A program made the translations under genes and the position numbers. The notes under the pieces are model-generated. The model searched no databases, was not told the DNA's origin, and worked only from the letters and a program-made list of their open reading frames with translations. DNA of 64,000 nucleotides, taken from the NCBI GenBank assembly GCA_027972325.1, contig JAPMOS010000019.1, forward strand, positions 186,001-250,000, in the 5' to 3' direction. This DNA is from Paratrimastix pyriformis (taxonomy: Eukaryota > Preaxostyla > Paratrimastigidae). Below are positions 53,001 to 61,988 of this stretch, in pieces (within the stretch, counting starts at the first letter, position 1; every line of letters starts with the position of its first letter).

Positions 53001-54918
53001 ACGGTCCCTCTGTAGAAAAGGTTATCAGCAAGGATGGCCGAGCGGTCCAAGGCGCCAGTTTAAGGTACTGGTATCTTCGGATGCGTGGGTTCGAACCCCA
53101 CTCCTTGCAAATGTTTTTTTCTCATTCTCTCTTCCAGTAATCTGCTCTCGAGCCGGGGCGGGGGGCTGCTGGTCTCGGCGCTGGAGGTCAACCGGGAGCT
53201 GGTCGAGTGCGACATCACCCTGTCTGCCTCACCCCTGCCTCCCTGCCCCTCTTCTTGGAACCCGCCCATGATGACTTTTGGTGGGGGGGCCGTTCCAGTC
53301 CCAACAGCACTCATCCACTTGCTCAGTTTTGGCTCAAGAGAGACCTCAAATTCCCAAATATTCCTCCCGCACCAAAAAAAAAATCACCTTGCGTCCACCT
53401 CCCCATTTTTTGCGCCTTCCCCCCCCCCCCCCCCCCCCTCGCATGAAACGCAGCAACGAGGTGGACGAGGGCCGCCAGGATGCCCTCGAGCGTGGCCTGC
53501 AGCGCAACCGGCGTGACCAGGGGCTGCCCCCCGACGACCCCCCGCCCACCGAGGAGGAGGACGTCATGCTCGCCTGCAGCCCCGAGCCGCCCCCCAGCCC
53601 CGCCCCGGCCGACAGCCCACCGCTGGACGAGGGGCTGCAGCTGGAGGAGGGCACGAGCGGCGAGGGGGCCCCACCGCAGTGCGATGAGGCCGACGCTGGC
53701 CAGGTCTGGATGGAGGCAGGGTTTGTTCGAGGTGATGTGGTCCGGGGGTCCTCGAAAAAATTATGGGTTTTGGTGTCCCATATTGATTTTACGCACCACC
53801 GTCCTCGAAAAAAAACATATGGGTTGTGTCCCATACTTTTTTTCACCGCCGCGCTCTATTTGGGTTGGGCTGTGGTCTGTTGTATGTCGGGCCAGACGGC
53901 CGGCCTGGCGATGGAGGACGACGGCGGCCCGGCCGATGGCGAAGCCGCCCTGACGCCCCTCTTCGCACCCCACAGCCACCGGCTCACACCACACACGCCA
54001 CATACCCCGCACACACCACACACACCGCACACACCGCACACACCGCACACACCGCACTCGCCACACTCCCCGCCGCACACACCGCACACACCCCACACGC
54101 CGCACACCCCGCACGGGTCGGCGCACCCCTCGGCCTCCCCGCCCGACACGCCCACGGCCACCGGGGGCGAGGGGGCCGACCTGGGCGGCAGTTTCAGTGG
54201 GGGCGATGCCTCCCTGACCCCCGCCGGGTCCTTGCCCCCCCAGGCGGCAGGACAGTCGACATCGCCCCACCACCAGCAGCAGCCCGACACCCCAACCAGT
54301 GGCGACGCGTGCCGGGTGGATGGCGGTGGCGGTGGCGGTGGCGATGGCGGCGGCGACAGTGGATCAGCCTCGGACCCGGCCACGCCCCACTCCCCCAACG
54401 GGCGGCGGGTGGCGAACCCGACTGGGGGCAGCGGCGGCGGCAGCAGCGGTGGGTCTCCGCACCTGCTCGTGGCCGGCGGTGGCGCCCTGATCGTCGGGGG
54501 CTCGCCGAGGCTGATGGACAGGTGCGTGCTGTTGGCCCTGCCGCCCCCCACCCTCCTGCGTTTATGGCATCCCGCCATTTCATCAGTTCGCCCTCCTGGC
54601 TGCTCTCACCTTCACCTTGTTTGCTTGTCTGGCTGCACATCACCATACAGCCCGCCCGACAGCCCCCTCCCCCTCCCCCCTCATCTGCTCGCTCACTCCT
54701 TGCCCCACCATACAACCCGCCCCTACTTTACTCGCTCACAGTCCTTTCCCCCTCACCTTGTCTCGCCATCGTGCAGCCCGCCCGACAGCCCGCTCTCGCT
54801 GCCGTCCGGCCCGCCGGGGCACCCCGTGCCGCCGCCCATGCCCATCCTGGGGGTGGCCACCATGGCCGGCCTGCCGCCCATCGCCCCCGAGCCGCCCCTC
54901 TCCCCGCTGGCCCACTGA
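48967..54918 (+). CDS. Leucine-rich-repeat (ribonuclease-inhibitor type) protein, one exon per repeat
   Basis: ATG at 48,967 (MRRPAASSPLRRSF). After a disordered N-part the first repeat (LRKLLLYTNCLSNKEL) begins a chain of about twelve LRRs of NLR/RNH1 type, for example AECFAQMLARNRTLRHLDLS and ARLLADMLMRNRTLARLGLA. Nearly every intron is phase 2 and falls just before the conserved Asn of LxLSxN, with donors GTCTGA, GTCCGT, GTCAGT, GTCCGC, GTCAGG, GTCTGT, GTCTGC and acceptors CAG followed by CAAY. The C-terminal half is acidic, Pro-rich and carries (HTP)n at about 53,990-54,115, Gly and Ser tracts, and ends PEPPLSPLAH at TGA 54,916-54,918. One join (about 52,340) has no clear acceptor. Introns contain exon-edge duplications and a tRNA gene. 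Function is likely protein binding; no NACHT or TIR domain is seen. Confidence 0.75.
50041..50068 (+). repeat. Poly-G tract in LRR intron
   Basis: A run of about 28 G in the intron between LRR exons, typical of the homopolymers in this window and a likely place for length errors. Confidence 0.7.
50122..50360 (+). repeat. Three copies of an LRR exon start within its upstream intron
   Basis: GGAGCAGCA(T/C)CG...GGGCTGGGCGACC...GGGCAT occurs at about 50,122, 50,219 and 50,318. Only the last is followed by the coding sequence MEYLAGALRQNN. Confidence 0.7.
51183..51243 (+). repeat. (GGCAAA)n tract
   Basis: About ten AAAGGC/GGCAAA hexamers, preceded by (CAGCA)n at about 51,155-51,182, in an LRR intron. 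Confidence 0.8.
51933..52132 (+). repeat. 39-bp minisatellite, five copies
   Basis: Five near-identical units of CATTCCTCATGATCTCCTCC plus GTGTTCCCTGTCCCTGC in an LRR intron. There are no spacers, so it is not a CRISPR. Confidence 0.85.
53028..53109 (+). tRNA. tRNA-Leu (anticodon AAG)
   Basis: 82 nt. Acceptor stem GCAAGGA pairs with TCCTTGC, discriminator A. The D arm contains GGCCGAGCGGTCCAAGGC (A box TGGCCGAGCGG). Anticodon stem CCAGT/ACTGG encloses loop TTAAGGT with anticodon AAG. A class II variable arm follows, and the T arm GTGGG-TTCGAAC-CCCAC carries the B box GGTTCGAACCC. A T-run terminator starts within a few bases (about 53,112). The gene lies on the same strand as, and inside, an LRR-gene intron running from about 52,852 to 53,142. 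Confidence 0.92.
53110..53120 (+). terminator. Pol III T-run terminator of tRNA-Leu
   Basis: A run of seven T directly follows the tRNA 3' end (AATGTTTTTTT). Confidence 0.7.
53752..53848 (+). repeat. TTATGGG/TCCCATA inverted elements in LRR intron
   Basis: Two successive hairpin-like units: AAAAAATTATGGGTTTTGG...TCCCATATTG and AAAACATATGGGTTGTGTCCCATACTTTTT, both preceded by TCCTCGAAAAAA. They are related to the palindromes in VPS45 introns 8-10 kb away. Confidence 0.7.
53990..54118 (+). repeat. (CACACMCCG)n coding repeat (His-Thr-Pro)
   Basis: About fourteen copies of a 9-bp unit encoding PHT in the LRR protein's C-terminal half. Confidence 0.8.
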
Positions 54919-55140
54919 CCTCGGCACCACCTCCCTTGATCTCATCGCCCCCGAGCCGCCCCTCTCCCCGCTGGCCCACACCACCCCCCTTGATCTCATC
55001 GCCACCGAGCCGCCCCTCTGCTGGCCCACTGATCGGATGGGCTGACTTCCCGTCCCTGGCCCGCTCTCCGGTGGCCCTCTGACCTCAGTACCACGATCGC
55101 CCATCCGTCATCACCCGCTCCGTTGGCCCACTGATCAAGA
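54919..55140. repeat. Repeated copies of the LRR gene's 3' end
   Basis: After the stop, ATCGCCCCCGAGCCGCCCCTC-type sequence (the PEPPLSPLAH codons) recurs at about 54,948 and 55,000, each with CTGGCCCAC. These are tandem copies of the terminal coding segment. Confidence 0.65.
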
Positions 55141-55505
55141 TCATCCCCCCGCAGCTCGGTTGGTTGAGGGATCGATCAGGATCATCATCACCCGCTCCGC
55201 CTGCCAAGACGGACCAAAGCGCGGGATGTTGAACACACAAACGCCCTCCACAGAGGGGGCTTCCTTCGCCCATGGGTGCAGTGTGACATTGGTGATGTAT
55301 CTGCGACCTCTGCTTTTATTCGCCCTGTGCCTTCTTTCTTCCTCGATGACACACACACACACATCTCTTCAGCCTCTCCGCAGTTTTTTGTTTTTCCCCT
55401 CCGTTACTGCTTTCTTTCTGTTTGACACACGTACGTACACACACACACACTGACGTACCCCGAGCGAGGTTGTTCTCGGCTCGCCATGGTATCCAACGAT
55501 GGCAT
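55141..55505 (-). CDS. Small two-exon protein of unknown function
   Basis: ATG at 55,505 (MPSLDTMASREQPRSG) is joined by a GTACGT intron (containing (GT)n, acceptor AAAGCAG) to GRRYITNVTLHPWAKEA, then CVFNIPRFGPSWQAER, stopping at TGA 55,143-55,141, about 70 residues in all. The second exon has ordered, non-repetitive composition and looks genuinely coding. An alternative is that another GTGATG donor after QAER leads to further exons. I do not recognise a family. It is convergent with the LRR gene. Confidence 0.45.
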
Positions 55506-57159
55506 CGTTCAGTTGGTTTTTGTTTGGTTGCGTTCGAACTCTTTCGTTTCGTTTGATTTTTGCTCCCCACCCCAATACTCCCCTCCACAATTTTGACCCT
55601 TTTACCCCCCCCCCCCCCCCCAACCCAACCCATCCCATCCCATCCCATCCCATCCCATCCCATCCCATCCCCATTTGACCCCCGGCTACGCGGTTTGCGG
55701 GGCCCTCCGCTGGAAGGCCCCCCTCTCGATCGGGTCCTCGTGACGTCCCTGCCTGTCTGTGCTGGTGCTGTCTACGTATTTGTTCGCCCGTCTGTGCTGT
55801 CTCCTCGTCTGGGTCTGTCTGGCTCTGCTGTCTGACTGCTGGTTGCGGCTGCTGGTTGGTGAGGGTGAGTGTGACTGGGTTCGACATGGCCCGTCGGATG
55901 GTTGGGTTTGCCTTTCGACGGGCTGACTGGGCTATTTGGCAAGGCCTCCTCCTCCTCCTCCCTCCCTCCCTCCATCCCCCCTCCCTCCCCCTCCCTCCCC
56001 CCCCGCTCATCTTTTTCTTTTAATCCTGTTGCGCGAGGCGGTGCTTGCCGGATTCTCGTCCCTTCCGACGAGCTGTCCCTCAACACCTCTCCTCCAGCAA
56101 TTTATTCGTGTTCATTTTTGTTTTCCGTCTCCCTCCTCCCATCAGATCAAGAGATGGCACCCGCTCCAACCCAATCAATGAACACACTCGAGCGGGCACG
56201 CCAGAGATAGTCGATGTATTCTGGCTCGACCCGCAGGCACAGGCAAAACGAGATTGTTACTCGGCCAGGCCTTTGCGGGGCAGTCCATCAGAGGGTAGTC
56301 GCTGGCCAGGATCAAATGACCCAAGGTGATGGTGGACAGCGGCCCTCCGGCCTCTTGGGCCGTTGGGGAGGAGGGAGGGAGGAAGAGGAGGAGGGAGGGA
56401 GGGAGGAGGGAGGGAGGAGGAGGGAGGGATGCGGAATGTAATGTCGGGGCCGAGGGCCATGGCTCGGGAGCTGTTGGAACGCAAGATGGGGTCCTACAGA
56501 CCTCTTGAAATGGTGCTGCCGGGCCTGGAATTGTATGACCCTCTTTCGCGTTTAGTCCATTCCCACCTGCTTGAAGACCCGATGCGGACCTTGTGCCTGA
56601 GAGGGATGGAGGGAGGAGGGACCAGCATTGGCGGCGATCGGAGAGGGTTTCCCACGGAACGTGACGCAAAGTAGGAGTCACATCTCTTCGTCTGCGTCAC
56701 TCTGTCCCGACGACTCCGGACAAACAGACAGATGCGTGACCAGCTCTGGCGCATCAAAAGAGGACTTTCAGAAAAAATGGTGAATGGGTTCTCCTTCATC
56801 AGTTTCCCGCACCAAAATGGTGCTGCTGTCGAGACAGAGGGTGTATAGACTGAGTCCATACACCCTCTGTGTCGAGACGTGGCATGATCACACCAGAATC
56901 ACCGGGGCCCGAAATCCCAGTGCGAGAAAACACAAGCGAAATGGATCCAAGAATGGTCTGGGCAATTATTGGAAATTTAGGCAATTTTGCCAACTGTTTT
57001 GTTTTTTCTTCTGTGTTTGTCCGAACACAAGCAGCCCAAAAATGTCATCACCACGCCTTCCCCTTCGGGGGGCATCATGCGCGCCCCAACACACGTCACC
57101 AGGTCTGGCAGTGACGCGTGAGCATCTCAGACAGTTCTCGCGATCTTAGGCCACAAGTG
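55506..57159. other. Region without a settled gene model
   Basis: Holds a (CCCAT)n tract (55,629-55,672), a minus-strand frame at about 55,887-55,690 (MSNPVTLTLTNQQ), GGGA/CCCT tracts, and a minus-strand segment at about 56,720-56,230 with a possible GTCTGT donor near 56,507 and a peptide LILASDYPLMDCPAKAWP. A strong inverted repeat lies at 56,828-56,879. Some exons are probably real but I cannot join them into one gene. Confidence 0.35.
56828..56879. repeat. Near-perfect inverted repeat (hairpin)
   Basis: ACAGAGGGTGTATAGACT and AGTCCATACACCCTCTGT are complementary but for one base and meet almost without a loop; the outer GTCGAGAC sequences extend the symmetry imperfectly. Confidence 0.75.
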
Positions 57160-57689
57160 ATGGGGAACACTTCTGCGATCGCCGCGACCGGCCCAGCGCC
57201 CGCCCCGGCGTCCGCCCCGGCGTCCGCTCCCACACCCGCCGCCCTCCCGCGCCCGGTCATCATTGGCCCTGTCTCTCCCGCGCCTGGCTCCGTTCCGTTT
57301 GGCCCCTTCCCTCCCGGTCCTGTCGGGCTTCTCCCTGACGGCTCCGGCTCTGTCCCTGACGGCTTCGACTCTGTCCCTGTCCCGGCGAGCAACGTCAACG
57401 GAGCGCCCGGTGCCGTTGGCAGTTGGTCTGCTTTCTTCTGTTGCCTTGTGGGTGAGAATTCATGCTGCCCGTGATCCCTTGAATCACCCGCCGCCCTCCT
57501 TCTCCGACGATCATCCCGTCTTTCCACGCCCGCCCCCACGGGCCATCATCATCATCCATCATCCAAGCATCGTCGTCGTCGTCGTCCTCCAGTCATCATC
57601 CAATCATCATCATCAATCATCATCATCCAATCATCATCATCAATCATCATCAGCCAATCATCGTCATCATCCAATCATCGTCATCATCC

Positions 57690-57732
<43 letters not shown>

Positions 57733-58903
57733 GTCGTCGTCATCATCATCATCATCATCAGCATCATCATCCAATCATCATCATCCAATCATCATCATCC
57801 AATCATCATCATCCAATCATCATCATCAGCATCACCTGCTTCAGCCTTTCCGCATCGTCCCATGTTTCAAGCAGCAGCATCGTCATCATCCAATCACCAT
57901 CAAATCATCATCCCGATCCTCCATGATCACATGCGGACGGTCGGATTGTAGGACCACCGAAGAAGAGGTTGCGATGGTGCGCGCGCCTGCAACGGCTGCC
58001 GCGATGGCCTCCGCAACATACCTGTCCGTTCAGCCATCTCCCCCGTTCTTCCAGCCATCCCCACCGTTCTTCCGCCTTTCCAGCCATCCCCCCCGTTCTT
58101 CCAGCCATCCCCCCCGTTCTTCCAGCCATCCCCCCCGTTTCTTCCGCCTTTCCAGCCATCCCCCGTTCTTCCGCCTTTCCCGCCATCCCCCGTTCCCGCC
58201 TTTCCAGCCATCCCCCGTTCTTCCGCCTTTCCCGCCATCCCCCGTTCTTCCGCCTTTCCCGCCATCCCCCGTTCTTCCAGCCATCCCCTCGTTCGCCCGC
58301 CTGCTCTGACTGACGATCTCCCTCCCGCCCCCACCGGCACGTGGTGTGCTTGGTGTGACCTGAGGGCAGTCCATGGGCCCTGCAAGTGGGAAGGGCCAGC
58401 AGGGGAATGGGAATGGCCCCGTACATGGGAATGGCCCCCATGGGGATGGCCCCGTACAGGGGAATGGCCCCGTACATGATGGACCCGGACAGGGGCTTTA
58501 TGTCTGTCCTTCGATGATGATGATCGGATGATGACTGGATGACGATTGGATGATGATTGGAGGGACGGTGATGATGATTGGATGGATGATTGAATGGATG
58601 ATGATGATGGTGGTGGTGATGATGATGATGATGATGATGATGGTAGATGATTGGATGATGATTGGATGATGATTGGATGCATTGGATGATTGGATGATGA
58701 TGATGATGATCGAATGATTGGATTGAATGGTGATTGAATGATGATTGATATGATGATTGGATGATTGGATGATGATGATTGGATGATGAATTGGATGATG
58801 ATGATTGGATGATGATGATTGGATGATGATGATTGGATGATGATGATTGGATGATGATGATTGGATGATGATGATTGGATGATGATGATTGGATGATGAT
58901 GAT

Positions 58904-58939
<36 letters not shown>

Positions 58940-60964
58940 GCATGATGATGATTGCATGATGATGATTGCATGGTGATTGAATGATGATGATGATGATTGC
59001 ATGATGATTGGATGATTGCATGATTGCATGATGATTGGATGATGATGATGACGGGATGATGATTGAATGATGATTGGATGATGATTCCGTCCGTCTCCCC
59101 CGCGCCACGCCGTTTGACTGTCTCTCCTCCTCCTGATTCTCTGTCTCTCCTTCCCGACGACACCGTAGGTACTACCCCCAGGAGGCCCGGCAATTCGGAT
59201 TTGTGTCCGTCCAGCTGGCCATCCACCACCACCACCACCCCTCAATCCCCCCGTTCGCCAGCCTTTTGACCATCTCCCTCATATTCCTCCACCCCGGCAC
59301 GTGATGTGTTTTGGTCCGACGCGAGGGCAGTCAAGGGGCCCCTGTTCCGGCCCCTGCTCCGGCCGACATGATGGCATACGACTTTATGTCTGTCTCCATC
59401 TAGCCATCACCATCCCGTTCGCCCCCCTGCTTTGATGGCGTACATATGGGCTTGATCAATCGGACTTTGGCGCGACACACGCTGCTGCTGTGCGATGTGG
59501 CGAGAGCGTGAGCTGTCCATCCACACCATGTGTCGCTTTTTGTGGGCGTGGGGAAATTGGGAGGGAGGTCATCAAGGCGGTCATCAAGGCAGGGGGGCGA
59601 ATGGGATGGGGATGGCTGGAGGTGGGACGGGGGATGGCGCAACGGGGGAGAGGGAGACAGACACAAGTCTCTTTGCTCCACACACACTCACCCCCACACT
59701 CACCCCCACCCCCATTTCCGTCATGTCACTTCTCTCCACCCAGTCATCATCTCCAGGCGGAACTCGCGGCCGAGAAGCAGATAACGGAGCGCCAGAGGAT
59801 GGAGCTCGCGGCCGAGAGGAAGGAGCTCGAGGTGGTTCGCCGCAGCGAGCGCGATCAGGCGGTGCGTCTGGCCAGTACGGAAGCGCGGCTGACCTCTTCG
59901 CGCGCGCGCTATTCGGCCCTCCGTTCCCTGACCCCCCGCTCAAGAACCCCACCAGGGTCAAGTCCCAGATCTTCACCTCGACTCTCCCCAAGTCTGCTCG
60001 CCCCCCGCGGACCCGCCTTCTGCTCACTTTCCGTTTAGTTGAATCCTTTCTCAAACCTGGCGAGAAGGGGTACCATGAGCCCACCACCAGCCCATTCGTT
60101 TTGGAAACGAAGCATTCCGTGGAATCGACGGCGTTTGAAAACCTATGCGCCCACCTACTCAACAACGCCCTCGCCTCCCCCCGTTCCAACCCCTACGCAC
60201 CTTACCCCACCACAAGGACGCACTTGGCGCGCACCTTCTACGATCCCGACGATCCGGAGACCGCCCTCCGCCCCGATTTTCTCGCTCTGGTGTTTTTCCG
60301 CGAGGGCACGACGGTGCTGGACATCGCCCAGCCGGCTCCGCCTCTCCCTTCGCTCCCCGTTCTGTCCTCACCGCCCCCCGACGGCCCGCGCCCCATGTGT
60401 GCCACGCCCCCCACGGGCGTCCTGCGGCCCAACCCCGTCCACGCGAAGAAGCTCTCTCCACACGCCATAGCGATGATGGCCCCCGCACCGACCCCCCTTG
60501 CAGCCACGGCAACGAACCCAACCTCTGCCCCACCCACCTCGCCCACGGCCCCAGCCTCCGCCTCCGCCTCCGAAGCGGCCGCGTGCCAAAACTCATACGT
60601 CGTCGGTGAGTTCACCCTCGACGCCGCGACCATCCCAGAGAAAGTCTTTCAGGTGGCTCGGGGTGTCAAGGCCATTATATGCCACAAAACCCATGTATAT
60701 TACAGCCCCTATGAAGAGGTCCCGCTCTCTGATCTCATCGCCTACTGTGTGGTCGTGGTCCGCGGGCCCCTGAATGACGAGGAACGACTCCTCTTTCATG
60801 TGACAGCTCTCACGAGGGGCATGGGCGCGTATCTCGAGGCGGGCCGGTTCCGCCTGTTCCACAATCCCCCTCCTCCCAAGGAGGGCCAGGTGCAGCTACT
60901 CCTCGTCGAGGAGCATCTCTCGCCCTTCCCAGCCCCCCGCCTCCCTCCCCCTGAATTCTCCTGA
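57160..60964 (+). CDS. Coiled-coil protein of unknown family, with large repeat-filled intron
   Basis: ATG at 57,160 (MGNTSAIAATGPAPAPASAP) begins an Ala/Pro/Gly-rich exon ending GAVGS. A GTCTGC intron of about 1.74 kb ends GACACCGTAG and gives the in-frame junction SWYYPQEARQFGFVS. A GTCCAG intron joins AELAAEKQITERQRM, a charged coiled coil (EVVRRSERDQAVRLASTEAR), then a Ser/Arg/Pro tract. A GTCCCA intron ending CGTTTAG joins IESFLKPGEKGYHEPTTS, then FENLCAHLLNNAL, RPDFLALVFFREGTTVLDI, a disordered stretch, and a C-terminal ordered part (NSYVVGEFTLDAATIPEKVF, VYYSPYEEVPLSDLIAYCV) to TGA 60,962-60,964. No known domain is recognised. The two frames used either side of the last intron overlap as open frames, but only the spliced reading is continuous. 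Confidence 0.6.
57540..57835 (+). repeat. (ATC)n / CATCATCCAAT array, left arm
   Basis: Degenerate ATCATCATCCAATCATC units inside the large intron. The sequence is complementary to the array at 58,510-59,090. Confidence 0.8.
58030..58310 (+). repeat. Minisatellite of CCGTTCTTCCGCCTTTCCAG units
   Basis: About twelve variable copies of CCATCCCCCGTTCTTCC with CGCCTTTCC inserts, in the same large intron. Confidence 0.75.
58510..59090 (+). repeat. (ATG)n / ATTGGATGATG array, right arm
   Basis: Degenerate GATGATGATTGGATGATG units, the reverse complement of the left array, in the same intron. Confidence 0.8.
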
Positions 60965-61039
60965 GGAGTTGAACAAAGAGTTGACCTCTTCATGTGAGGT
61001 TGGGTCAGGGGGACTGAGCGGGCCTGCGGGTCAGAATGA

Positions 61040-61790
61040 GAGCAAGGGTAATCATCTTCATCAGCATCTCCGCGTCATCAGCATCAGTCCAATCAGCGAC
61101 ATCCTTCCATCGATGGCCCCCATGGCGTGCGCAAGCGAACCCAGTCCGCCGCCGACCGACCGGCCTTGAGACCAGTCCTTGCCCCATGCTGTGTATTTGC
61201 TAGGACGCAGGCGAAGAGAAACATTACTCCCGCCTTCGCGTCGCGCGTTACACGTTCCGATGGGGGCCCTGGGCCTAATGACCTCGTGTTGTGCCCTCCT
61301 CGGCCGGGGCAGCCGCGGCGAGCGGAGCCCCAGTGGGTGGGTGGGGGTGCCTTGTGTCAGGGGTGCGGCTCGTCGGCAGCCGCCCTGTTGCGCATGGTCA
61401 TCAGGGCCAGGGCGTCGCGCACGAGCAGGGTGGCGAGGGAGGAGAGGCACTTTTGGAGGCCCAGGCGGATCTCGGGCGGGGAGGCCGGGGTGGTCCGAGA
61501 GAGGGCCTGCAGCGTGGCCCGAGGGACGACTCCCCGCGCCGAGAGGACGACCGGGACCACACGGCAGGGTTGCCCGGTGGCCTTCGAGATCGACCGACAA
61601 AGCTCGGCGTAGTGGATGGCTTTACCCGCTGCCAGGGCGGGCCAACCCCGGCTGTCACCCCCTGTGATGGCCACGTCCACGAGCCACCAGGCGCCGTCGG
61701 GGGCCCGAGACTGCAGGACCAGGTCCGGGTGCAGGTCTCGGAGGGCCGCCGAGATTTCGTCCAGCAGGGCTTGGTTTTAAAGGGATGTTT
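61040..61790 (-). mobile_element. 5'-truncated LINE fragment with endonuclease end
   Basis: On the minus strand, LLDEISAALRDLHPDLVLQS, then WWLVDVAITGG and GKAIHYAELCRSISKATG, VVPVVLSARGVVP form the D..D..K core and tail of a restriction-like endonuclease domain as found at the end of RLE-type LINEs. Only the last 130 residues remain, ending at a stop at about 61,357. The minus-strand 3' end runs into a GATGCTGATGAC-type simple repeat (about 61,040-61,085), consistent with a microsatellite tail. The sequence is distant from LINE 1 and LINE 2, so a third lineage is indicated. Confidence 0.6.
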
Positions 61791-61988
61791 TGACCTATCA
61801 GATCAAAATGTCGTCACCAGTCCAGTCCCGTGTGTACCCAGCGTTTGAGTGCACGATTGGGAGTGGCTACGCGATATCGGGACGGCCCCGATGATCTTGC
61901 GAAAACCAATCCCAAATGACCCCCGTTTATCCCCCGCACCTGAATACCAATTGACCCATAAAACCAACCCTGCTTTTTTTGCGCTGTG

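Noticed and set aside
56230-56720. Amidohydrolase-like minus-strand gene (peptide LILASDYPLMDCP)
   Set aside because: A single suggestive peptide and one possible GTCTGT donor; the neighbouring segments could not be joined in a common frame.
58498-59245. Minus-strand frames rich in Ile, His and Ser
   Set aside because: They are translations of the (ATG)n/(ATC)n arrays inside an intron of the plus-strand gene.
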